The notes beneath the pieces were generated by a model, which was not told the origin of the DNA, made no database searches, and was given only the letters and a program-made list of their open reading frames with translations. The position numbers were made by a program, and so were the translations under genes. From Chloroflexota bacterium (lineage in GTDB: Bacteria; Chloroflexota; Anaerolineae; Anaerolineales; UBA11657), in contig QWRL01000053.1 of assembly GCA_003670425.1 (NCBI GenBank), forward strand, positions 1 through 12,565: 12,565 nt of DNA, written 5' to 3'. Positions 6,130 to 12,565 of this stretch are shown piece by piece (the stretch's first letter is position 1; each line of letters starts with the position of its first letter).

Positions 6130-8220
6130 CTAGGCTCCGGCGGACACGCTGCGCACCGCCAACTGCGCCGCGCGCGCGCGCTCCGCGGCAGTCTGCAGTT
6201 CGCGGCGCTCCGGCCATGTGGCCACCAGCGTGCCAATGATAAACACCAAGCCGCCCGCCCACAGCCAGTTGACGAGCGGGTTTACATACACCTTGAAGGT
6301 GGCGCCGCCCGCACCTGCCGGCTCCCAACCCACCAGCAGCACATACAAGTCTTCGGGCAGCGTGCTGTAAACGGCCGGAATGGTCATGGGCTGCTGGCTG
6401 TCCGTAAAATAATCACGGCGCGGAAAAAGCTGCGTGACCACGCGGCCGTTCTTGCTCACGTTCAGCGTGGCGCGCGTAATCACGCGCCCGTCGGAGGCCG
6501 GGAACTCCACCAGCGAGTCGTAGCGCAATTGATATTGGCCAATGGAAAGCTGCTCACCGTAAGCCAGCGTGGCCTGCGTCTCGCTTTGAAACAGCTCAAT
6601 GCCAATGATGCCAAACGCCATCAGCACAACACCCAGATGAATGGTGAAGCCGCCATAGCGACGCCGGTTGCGCAGCACCAAATGCACAAAGGAATGCCAG
6701 AATCCGCCAGCGGTAAGGCGGGCCCGCGCCTGTGCGCCGCGGTAAAACTCGTAGAGCGTTACGCACGCCACCAGTGCAGCCAGCCACAAGCCCAGTAATG
6801 CGGCCGGCTGTGTGATGCCGGCCAGCAGCAAACCCGCGGGCAGCAAGCCGGCCAGCAGCGCTGGTTTCCAAAATGCGCGCCCCAGGCGGCGCGCAGCCCC
6901 CGCGCGCCACGCAGCCAGCGGGGCCACCCCCATCAACAGCAGCAAGACCGCAAATAACGGTCCGGTGGTGCGCTCATAGTAGGGCGGGCCCACGGTCACT
7001 TTTTGGCCGGTGAACAGCTCGGAAATAATCGGGTACATCACGCCCCACAAGCAGGCGGCCAAGATACCCATGAAAATTAAGTTGTTGAGCAGAAACAAGC
7101 CTTCGCGCGAGAGCCAGCTGTCCAGCGCATTGTCACCGCGCAGCAGCTCCCAGCGTTTCAGCAGCAGCCCCAAAGATACGCATGCCATCAATGCCACAAA
7201 GGCAAAAAACCACGGGCCGATGGCGCTCTGTGCAAATGCATGCACCGAGGACAGCACGCCAGAGCGCGTCAGAAAAGTTCCCAGCACCACCAGCGCATAC
7301 GTAAGAATAATCAGGCTCATGTTCCAATGCTTGAACATGCCGCGCTTCTCCTGGATCAGAACCGAATGCAGGAATGCGGTGGCCGTGAGCCACGGCATGA
7401 ACGCCGCAATCTCCACCGGATCCCAGCCCCAGTAGCCGCCCCAGCCCAGCACATCGTAAGCCCAGCGCCCGCCCAGCAGCAACCCCAGCGAAAGAAACAT
7501 CCACGCCAGCAGCGTCCAGCGCCGCGAGACGCGGATCCACGCATCATCGCGGCGGCCCGCCACCAGCGCTGCAATTGCAAACGCATAGGGCACCACAAAG
7601 CCGATGAAGCCGAGATAAAGCATGGGCGGATGAATGATCATGCCGGGATGGCGCAGCAGCGGGTTGAGTCCCCGGCCATCATTGGGGGCAAACGGCAGCG
7701 TGCCAGCCGGCTGCCAAATGCCGGCGCTCACACCGCCCGCAGGCGCCACCCACAGCTTGTTGAACGGGTTCTCCAGCGCAATCACCAATCCCAAAAAGAA
7801 CAGCAGCGTCACCATCAGCACAACCGTGACCCCGGGCTGCAGATCGCGTTCGCGGCGCCAGTTGCGCAGCATCACCAGCGCCGAGTAGCCGGAGAGCAGC
7901 CAGCACCAGAAGAAGAGGCTGCCCGCCTGACCGCCCCACAGCGCCGTCAGGCGCAAGTACCACGGCATCGCGCGGCTGGTCACAGCATTCACATACTGCA
8001 AGCCAAACGCACCGCTGTACAGCAGCCCCTCCAGGCAGGCAACCGCCAGCGTCAGCAGCACAAAAGGCGCAATCGCAGCGTTGCGCGCCGATGCCAGCCA
8101 GCGTGCATCCTTGCGCAGCGCAGCCGGTATGGCGTACAGCGCGCTGCAAAATGCCAGCAGCGCAGCAGACAGGCCAAGGTCGGCCAGTAGTAAATGTGGC
8201 AGTGAAAGCGCGGCGATCAT
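6130..8220 (-). CDS. ccmF: CcmF, cytochrome c haem lyase core subunit
   Basis: A 696-residue polytopic protein, slightly longer than the E. coli protein. Conserved CcmF stretches are visible in order: WGGQAGSLFFW (95-105), LNPLLRHPGMIIHPPMLYLG (185-204), the WWD region VLGWGGYWGWDPVE (257-270) followed by AAFMPWLTATAFLHS, and GTFLTRSGVLSSVHAFA (314-330). The histidines in these segments are the expected haem ligands. CcmF takes haem from CcmE and attaches it to reduced CxxCH in the apocytochrome, working with CcmH. The large extracytoplasmic loop near the C-terminus (about residues 555-650, with LPEDLYVLLVGWEP) is also typical. The ATG at 8220-8218 gives the normal first helix; the stop is TAG at 6132-6130. 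It lies 77 nt after ccmE. Confidence 0.97.
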   Translation of the reverse strand: MIAALSLPHLLLADLGLSAALLAFCSALYAIPAALRKDARWLASARNAAIAPFVLLTLAVACLEGLLYSGAFGLQYVNAVTSRAMPWYLRLTALWGGQAGSLFFWCWLLSGYSALVMLRNWRRERDLQPGVTVVLMVTLLFFLGLVIALENPFNKLWVAPAGGVSAGIWQPAGTLPFAPNDGRGLNPLLRHPGMIIHPPMLYLGFIGFVVPYAFAIAALVAGRRDDAWIRVSRRWTLLAWMFLSLGLLLGGRWAYDVLGWGGYWGWDPVEIAAFMPWLTATAFLHSVLIQEKRGMFKHWNMSLIILTYALVVLGTFLTRSGVLSSVHAFAQSAIGPWFFAFVALMACVSLGLLLKRWELLRGDNALDSWLSREGLFLLNNLIFMGILAACLWGVMYPIISELFTGQKVTVGPPYYERTTGPLFAVLLLLMGVAPLAAWRAGAARRLGRAFWKPALLAGLLPAGLLLAGITQPAALLGLWLAALVACVTLYEFYRGAQARARLTAGGFWHSFVHLVLRNRRRYGGFTIHLGVVLMAFGIIGIELFQSETQATLAYGEQLSIGQYQLRYDSLVEFPASDGRVITRATLNVSKNGRVVTQLFPRRDYFTDSQQPMTIPAVYSTLPEDLYVLLVGWEPAGAGGATFKVYVNPLVNWLWAGGLVFIIGTLVATWPERRELQTAAERARAAQLAVRSVSAGA

Positions 8221-8251
8221 GAACGCAGCCGGTGCTGGCAGCAGCGCGCTG

Positions 8252-8270
8252 CCGTCACGCCGTCACGCCG
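8252..8270. repeat. Short tandem repeat (8-nt unit CCGTCACG, 2.4 copies) between ccmE and ccmF
   Basis: CCGTCACG at 8252-8259 is repeated exactly at 8260-8267 and followed by a further CCG. It lies in the 77-nt spacer between the ccmE stop (8300-8298) and the ccmF start (8220). With so few copies it may be simple replication slippage. Confidence 0.6.
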
Positions 8271-8297
8271 CGCAGCGTTTGGGTGCATGGCCGGCGC

Positions 8298-8822
8298 CTA
8301 GCGCGCAGCCGCCTGCTGCGGCAATTGCTGCTCGTAGCGCGTCGGGCACTTCAGCAGCAGCTCATCTGCATGGAAGACACCATCTGCGCCCAGCTGGCCG
8401 GTAAGGATGGCCTGCGCCTCGTGGCGCAGCAAGTCCGGGCGCGGGCCGTAGTACACCACCGGCAGCTGCACCGCGCGCGGGTCCGTGGTGGCGGCATGCA
8501 GCACCGCGGCCAGCCCGCCGCGCGCGTCAATCTCGCTTTGCTCGCCGGGGATGTTCACAGTGGTAAAGCGCAGCTCAAGCTTGCCGGCATCATACACAAT
8601 GCTGTCGCCCAGCACGGCGCCAGAGATGCGCACCGGCTCGCCCACTGCCGTGCCGCCGCGCGCGCGCAGCTCTGCAATCGTATAGTAGTAGGTGCTGCTG
8701 CCCGCAGCGGTGGTGAGAATGAGGTAAACGATGGCCGCAAGCAACAGGCCGCCGCCCACTAAAAAGCGCGTGCGGGCCGCGCGCGGCGCGGGAGTTGTAA
8801 TCGCATCTGGCGTTGTAGTCAT
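8298..8822 (-). CDS. ccmE: CcmE, periplasmic haem chaperone of the cysteine (CxxxY) type
   Basis: A 174-residue protein with a short cytoplasmic N-terminus, one membrane anchor at about residues 20-39, then an OB-fold beta-barrel domain (TIAELRARGGTAVGEPVRIS, VNIPGE, VVYYGPRPDLLRHEAQAI). CcmE binds haem covalently and carries it from CcmC to CcmF. The classical haem-binding site is His in HxxxY near the C-terminus. Here the site reads LLLKCPTRYE, with C159 and Y163, so it is CxxxY, a variant known from archaea and some bacteria such as Desulfovibrio. The start is fixed: an in-frame TAA lies 6 nt before the ATG at 8822-8820. It is the first gene of the operon and diverges from the L,D-transpeptidase. 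Confidence 0.93.
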   Translation of the reverse strand: MTTTPDAITTPAPRAARTRFLVGGGLLLAAIVYLILTTAAGSSTYYYTIAELRARGGTAVGEPVRISGAVLGDSIVYDAGKLELRFTTVNIPGEQSEIDARGGLAAVLHAATTDPRAVQLPVVYYGPRPDLLRHEAQAILTGQLGADGVFHADELLLKCPTRYEQQLPQQAAAR

Positions 8823-8909
8823 TAGTTAGTGGCTCTTGAGAAAATAAATTGGTCTTTTGTGGAGTTTATCACTCGGCAGTGCCTGGGGCTTGCGGATAAA
8901 ATAAGCCAA
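8823..8909. promoter_or_regulatory. Divergent promoter region between ccmE and the L,D-transpeptidase gene
   Basis: This 87-nt spacer separates two diverging genes and is AT-rich compared with both, with GATAAAATAAG near the transpeptidase start and an AATTTATTTTC stretch on the ccmE side. Both transcripts should start here or inside the neighbouring reading frame. I could not find a good -35/-10 pair at standard spacing on either strand, so the role is inferred from geometry and base composition. Confidence 0.45.
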
Positions 8910-10058
8910 ATGTGTTATTCCCAGGCCAAAATACGCACGGCGGCGCGCGCCGGATGCGGGCTGCTGCTGGCACTTATTAGCGCGGCTCCCGCGCGCGCTG
9001 CCGCACCACTGGCGCCGCCGCCACCCGCAGTGGACCCCGCATACTTATGCACGCCTTTCGATCAGCGCCAGGGGTTGGCGGGCTGCCCAAATGCGGGCCC
9101 CGGTGCCACCGCTGCGCGCCTGCAGAGTTTTCAGCTGCCGTGGGATCTTCCACTGCTGCCGGCTGCATTTCCGGAAAAATCTGACCTGCCAGTCAATCGC
9201 TCATACGCGCGCGCCGCGCCGGACACGCCCGTATTCAACCAGCCGCAGCCACCAGCCGGCAGCCTGCCCGTACGCCAGCTGGGCATCGGCCAGAATGTGG
9301 GCTTCTTGTATGTAAGCCTCACAACCAACCCCGGCCTCACCTGGACGCAAATTAACGAGCGCGAGTATGTGCGCACAGACGCACTTGTGCCGGTCGGCCC
9401 GTCAGACTTTCAGGGCGCAAAGGTGACCACGCAGCCGCAGCGCGCACTGGCGTGGCTGGTGCAAACTGTGCGGCCGTTCACGAAACCCGCATGGAGTGCG
9501 CCACAGCAAAAGCGGGCACTGGAGCGCTACACGCTGGTGCAGGTGTACGCCACACTTGAAAGCGGCAGCGACACCTGGCTGCTGGTGGGGCCGCATGCCT
9601 GGGTGGAACACCGCGCGGTGGGTTTGGTGCAGTTGACCGCACCACCGCCAGGCGTTAGCGGGCGCTGGATAGATGTGAACCTCTACGAGCAAACGCTGGC
9701 AGCCTACGAAGACGAGCGCATGGTGTACACCACGCTCGTTTCAAGCGGCATCAGCCAATGGGTGACGCACCCCGGCCTGTTCCAGATTTACGAGAAGCTG
9801 CTCAAAGATGACATGGGCGGCGCGTTTGCCGCAGACCAAAGCGACTACTACCTGATTGAGGATGTGCCGTGGGTGATGTACTATGACGGATCGCGTGCGC
9901 TGCACGGCGCGTACTGGCACAACAAGTTTGGCTTTCAAAAGTCGCACGGCTGCGTGAATCTCTCGCCGCGTGATGCGCTCTGGCTGTATGAATGGGCCGA
10001 CACCGAAACGTGGGTGTGGGTGCACGACCCGAGCGGGCGCACGCCCACCAAGTTTTAA
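8910..10058 (+). CDS. Exported L,D-transpeptidase (YkuD domain)
   Basis: A 382-residue secreted protein. With the ATG at 8910 it has a signal peptide: basic start, LLLALISA core, and ARA-AA cleavage near residue 30. A Pro-rich linker and two cysteines (C47, C59) follow, then an SH3-like part (about residues 115-160). The YkuD domain spans about 252-372 and begins with IDVNLYEQTLAAY. The catalytic motif is SHGCVNL with C348 and H346, and an upstream His332 lies in LHGAYWHNKF. Such enzymes make or edit 3-3 cross-links in peptidoglycan, or link proteins to it, through a Cys thioester. An in-frame GTG at 8829 would add 27 residues before the signal peptide and hide it, so I reject it. The ribosome site is weak. 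Confidence 0.92.
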   Translation: MCYSQAKIRTAARAGCGLLLALISAAPARAAAPLAPPPPAVDPAYLCTPFDQRQGLAGCPNAGPGATAARLQSFQLPWDLPLLPAAFPEKSDLPVNRSYARAAPDTPVFNQPQPPAGSLPVRQLGIGQNVGFLYVSLTTNPGLTWTQINEREYVRTDALVPVGPSDFQGAKVTTQPQRALAWLVQTVRPFTKPAWSAPQQKRALERYTLVQVYATLESGSDTWLLVGPHAWVEHRAVGLVQLTAPPPGVSGRWIDVNLYEQTLAAYEDERMVYTTLVSSGISQWVTHPGLFQIYEKLLKDDMGGAFAADQSDYYLIEDVPWVMYYDGSRALHGAYWHNKFGFQKSHGCVNLSPRDALWLYEWADTETWVWVHDPSGRTPTKF

Positions 10059-10061
10059 CAT

Positions 10062-10090
10062 GCTGCGCCCGGCCGGATCTGGCGCGCAGC
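10062..10090 (+). other. Stem-loop after the L,D-transpeptidase gene
   Basis: GCTGCGC at 10062-10068 pairs with GCGCAGC at 10084-10090 across a 15-nt loop; CC/GG can extend the stem with a bulge. It starts 4 nt after the transpeptidase TAA. No T-run follows, so it is at best an atypical terminator or an mRNA-end stabiliser. Confidence 0.35.
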
Positions 10091-10131
10091 GCAGAAGTAC
10101 AATCGCAGCCCGCCAGCGCGGCGCACTGCCC

Positions 10132-10137
10132 AAGGAG
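10132..10137 (+). promoter_or_regulatory. Shine-Dalgarno sequence for lpdA
   Basis: AAGGAG lies 11 nt before the ATG at 10149 and fixes that start. A TACAAT at 10098-10103 could be a -10 element, but no matching -35 is visible 17 nt upstream. Confidence 0.7.
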
Positions 10138-10148
10138 ACCTGAACCGC

Positions 10149-11540
10149 ATGGACTACGACATGATTGTGATTGGCGCCGGACCGGCCGGCTATGTATGCG
10201 CCATTCGCGCCAGCCAGCTTGGGCAGCGCGTGGCCATCGTGGAAAAAGAGTGGCTGGGCGGCGTGTGCCTGAACGTGGGCTGCATTCCAAGCAAGTCACT
10301 GCTGAAGAATGCAGAAGTGGCCGAACTGCTGCGCCATGGCGGCAAAGACTTCGGCTTCAAGCTGGAGAACCTGCAGTTGGATTTTGCTGCTGCGGTGCAG
10401 CGCTCGCGCCAGATATCCCGGCGCCTGGTCAAGGGCGTGGAGTTCCTGCTCAAAAAGAACAAGATTGATGTGCTCAGCGGCTCGGCTGAATTAACTTCGG
10501 CGTCTGCGGTAAAAGTGACCAGCGCAGACGGGACAACGCGCAGCGTCAGTGCTGCCAACATTGTGGTGGCCACTGGTGCGCACGTGCTAGTTCCAGCAGC
10601 GTTCAAAACGGATGGCAAGCGGGTATTCACTTATCTGGAGGCCATTTTGCAGGAGACGCGTCCGGAACGCGTAGTGATCATTGGCGGCGGCGCCATCGGC
10701 GTGGAGTTTGCAACCATTTGGAACGCATACGGCACCCACGTAACTGTGGTGGAGAAACTGCCGCGCCTGCTGCCGCGCGAGGATGAAGAGGTAAGCGGCG
10801 AACTGGCAAAGGCTTTCAAGCGCCAAGGCATTGAAGTGCGCGCCGGCGCAACATTGGAGAAACTTGACAGCAGCGGGGCGCAGGTGCGCGTCACCATCAG
10901 CACCGGCGGAACCAGCGAGACATTCGAAGCTGACCAGGTGATGCTGGCGATGGGGTTTGCACCAAACACCAAAGATCTGGGGTTAGAGGCGCTGGGTGTG
11001 AAGCTGGAGCGTGGCTTCATTCAAGTGGATGCGGGCATGCGCACCAGCGTACCGGGCGTGTATGCCATCGGCGATGTAACCGGTGAACTGCTGCTGGCGC
11101 ATGTGGGCTCGGCGCAGGGCATTGTGTGCGCCGAAACAATTGGCGCCCACCCAACCGTAGCGCTGGACTACAAGATGATGCCGCGCGCCACATACTGCCA
11201 TCCCGAGGTGGCGTCATTTGGGCACACGGAGGCGGAAGCGCGCGCAGCCGGACACGAGCTAAAGGTGGCGCGCTTTAACTTTCAGGCCAACGGGAAAGCG
11301 CTTGGCCTAAACGAGGGCAGCGGTTGGGCCAAGCTCATCACCGACGCCGGCACCGGCGAAATCCTTGGTGCGCATCTGATTGGCCCGCAGGTCACAGAGC
11401 TGCTGCCAGAGCTGACCCTTGCGCATAACGCGGAGCTCACAATCGAAGAGATTGCGCGCAACGTGCACGCCCATCCATCGCTTTCAGAGGTGTTGATGGA
11501 AGCAGCCCACGGCCTCACCGGCGGCTACATTCATGCGTGA
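10149..11540 (+). CDS. lpdA: Dihydrolipoamide dehydrogenase (E3)
   Basis: A 463-residue FAD-dependent disulfide oxidoreductase of full family length. It has an N-terminal FAD-binding GAGPAGY (9-15), the redox-active disulfide GVCLNVGCIPSK (C40, C45), an NAD-binding GGGAIGVEFA (179-188), and the second FAD contact VYAIGDV (304-310). The C-terminal dimer-interface motif is HAHPSLSE, with catalytic H442 and E447. It reoxidises dihydrolipoamide in pyruvate, 2-oxoglutarate or branched-chain dehydrogenase complexes or the glycine cleavage system. The CxxxxC spacing and HxHPxLSE fit lipoamide dehydrogenase better than mercuric or glutathione reductase. No E1, E2 or lipoyl-domain gene is adjacent, so the partner complex cannot be told from this window. 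Confidence 0.95.
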   Translation: MDYDMIVIGAGPAGYVCAIRASQLGQRVAIVEKEWLGGVCLNVGCIPSKSLLKNAEVAELLRHGGKDFGFKLENLQLDFAAAVQRSRQISRRLVKGVEFLLKKNKIDVLSGSAELTSASAVKVTSADGTTRSVSAANIVVATGAHVLVPAAFKTDGKRVFTYLEAILQETRPERVVIIGGGAIGVEFATIWNAYGTHVTVVEKLPRLLPREDEEVSGELAKAFKRQGIEVRAGATLEKLDSSGAQVRVTISTGGTSETFEADQVMLAMGFAPNTKDLGLEALGVKLERGFIQVDAGMRTSVPGVYAIGDVTGELLLAHVGSAQGIVCAETIGAHPTVALDYKMMPRATYCHPEVASFGHTEAEARAAGHELKVARFNFQANGKALGLNEGSGWAKLITDAGTGEILGAHLIGPQVTELLPELTLAHNAELTIEEIARNVHAHPSLSEVLMEAAHGLTGGYIHA

Positions 11541-11579
11541 CCAGAGGAAGGCCAACACTACATATTAACTTTTTACAAT

Positions 11580-11584
11580 GGAGA
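11580..11584 (+). promoter_or_regulatory. Shine-Dalgarno sequence for the aldo/keto reductase gene
   Basis: GGAGA lies 6 nt before the ATG at 11591, which selects that start over an ATG at 11537 that overlaps the lpdA stop. The 50-nt gap after lpdA is AT-rich (CATATTAACTTTTTACAAT). Confidence 0.75.
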
Positions 11585-11590
11585 CATGTC

Positions 11591-12448
11591 ATGATTGAGA
11601 AAAGACCCTTTGGGCGCACCGGCCATATGAGTTCCGTGATTATCTTTGGCGCTGCTGCTTTGGGCAGTGTGACGCAAGCGGAAGCGGACGAAACCTTGGA
11701 TCAGCTTTTGGAATATGGGATCAACCACATAGACACTGCTGCCAGCTACGGGAATGCCGAAGAGCGGATCGGGCCTTGGATGGCACAACACCGAAAGAAT
11801 TTCTTTCTGGCCACCAAAACTGGCGAGCGCAGTTATGCCAAAGCGCGCAACGAGATACATCAGTCGCTCGCACGACTGCGCGTCGATTCGTTTGACCTCA
11901 TTCAATTGCATAACTTGGGACATCCTGACGAGTGGGACGAAGCAATGGGGGACAACGGTGCACTCAAAGCAGCTATTGAAGCGCGCCAGGAAGGCTTGGT
12001 AAGATTCATTGGCGTCACCGGACACGGTTTGAATATTCCTGCATTTCACCTACGGAGTCTGAACCACTTTGACTTCGACTCGGTTTTACTGCCTTACAAC
12101 TTTGTGATGAAACAAGACAACAAATATATCTCCGATTTTGAAGCGTTGTTGAAACTATGTGCGGAACGTCAGGTGGCTGTACAGACGATCAAATCAATCA
12201 CCTGTGGACCGTGGGGCAGCAAAAACCGGACTTCTAGTGTTTGGTACGAGCCGCTCACAAAACAGCCCGACATTGACTTAGCGGTGCACTGGGTATTGGG
12301 CAGATCCAACATATTTCTAAACTCAGCCGGTGATATTCATTTACTGCCCCGGATACTTGACGCGGCTAACCGTTTTCAGAGCCGCCCACTCGACACCGCG
12401 ATGAGTCAACTAGTGGAAGAACGCCATATGTCTTCGTTGTTTGCTTAA
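11591..12448 (+). CDS. Aldo/keto reductase family protein
   Basis: A 285-residue NAD(P)H-dependent TIM-barrel reductase. The start RPFGRTGHMSSVIIFGAAAL is the typical first strand. The catalytic tetrad is visible as D48 and Y53 in HIDTAASYGNAEERIG, K76 in FLATKTGE, and H107 in DLIQLHN. The segment GLVRFIGVTGHG (135-146) is the usual barrel strand. The C-terminal cofactor part (VHWVLGRSNIFLNSAGD) is present, though less canonical than the common S-x-R-N-Q-x-x form. The physiological substrate cannot be inferred. Its GC content and codon use are lower and more even than those of lpdA and the ccm genes, suggesting a different history. It is likely co-transcribed with lpdA or has its own promoter in the 50-nt gap. 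Confidence 0.92.
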   Translation: MIEKRPFGRTGHMSSVIIFGAAALGSVTQAEADETLDQLLEYGINHIDTAASYGNAEERIGPWMAQHRKNFFLATKTGERSYAKARNEIHQSLARLRVDSFDLIQLHNLGHPDEWDEAMGDNGALKAAIEARQEGLVRFIGVTGHGLNIPAFHLRSLNHFDFDSVLLPYNFVMKQDNKYISDFEALLKLCAERQVAVQTIKSITCGPWGSKNRTSSVWYEPLTKQPDIDLAVHWVLGRSNIFLNSAGDIHLLPRILDAANRFQSRPLDTAMSQLVEERHMSSLFA

Positions 12449-12565
12449 TTATAATTACGCTAAAGATTTGTGCCAGCCCTATGTGCACCGCAGCATAAAA
12501 ACTGGAAATCAAATTACACCCGATAGCTGCTTTTGATTCAGGGGTTGAATTTTTGCCTTTTCACC

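Noticed and set aside
1700..8700. Very frequent GCAGC/CAGCAG words on the plus strand of the operon
   Set aside because: They are the reverse complement of GCTG and CTG codons in Ala/Leu-rich membrane proteins, not a dispersed regulatory repeat.
8829..8909. GTG start at 8829 for the L,D-transpeptidase
   Set aside because: It would put 27 polar residues before a clear signal peptide and place the start 7 nt from ccmE, leaving no room for a promoter or ribosome site.
12509..12565. Minus-strand frame open from the window edge for 18 codons to TGA, possibly the end of a convergent gene
   Set aside because: It is too short to separate from chance and has no recognisable motif; sequence beyond the edge is needed.

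Overview
This is a GC-rich bacterial chromosome segment dominated by one ten-gene System I cytochrome c maturation (ccm) operon on the minus strand, from about 8822 down to 753. A short plus-strand set of housekeeping genes follows it from 8910 to 12448. The Ccm set has unusual features: a Cys-type CcmE (CxxxY), a CcmH with extra cysteines, and an anchored monohaem cytochrome fused to extracellular beta domains. Together with a CcmI-like mini protein inside the operon, these suggest a member of the Chloroflexota (Anaerolineae-like). That assignment is inferred from family resemblance, not from a search.

Layout: 1-189 is the C-terminal end of a multi-span membrane protein on the plus strand, probably a polysaccharide or lipid flippase. 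190-752 has no convincing gene; its first 300 bases are clearly AT-richer than the rest. 753-8822 (minus strand, read right to left) holds ccmE, ccmF, ccmH, ccmG, a ccmI-like mini gene, a cytochrome c fusion protein, ccmA, ccmB, ccmC and ccmD. Most junctions are overlaps or gaps under 50 nt. The exceptions are ccmE-ccmF (77 nt) and ccmF-ccmH (126 nt). An 87-nt divergent spacer at 8823-8909 separates ccmE from an exported L,D-transpeptidase (8910-10058, plus). Then come dihydrolipoamide dehydrogenase (10149-11540) and an aldo/keto reductase (11591-12448), each with a clear Shine-Dalgarno sequence. The reductase gene is visibly lower in GC than its neighbours.

How the genes fit together: CcmA and CcmB form the ABC transporter. 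CcmC and CcmD load haem onto the CcmE chaperone. CcmG and CcmH keep the apocytochrome CxxCH thiols reduced, and CcmF (possibly with the CcmI-like protein) attaches the haem. The cytochrome encoded inside the operon is probably one of its substrates. The best leads are the Cys-type CcmE combined with a four-Cys CcmH, the poorly characterised cytochrome fusion, and a short helical motif shared between the tail of that cytochrome and the adjacent CcmI-like protein. I found no CRISPR array, transposon, tRNA or rRNA.
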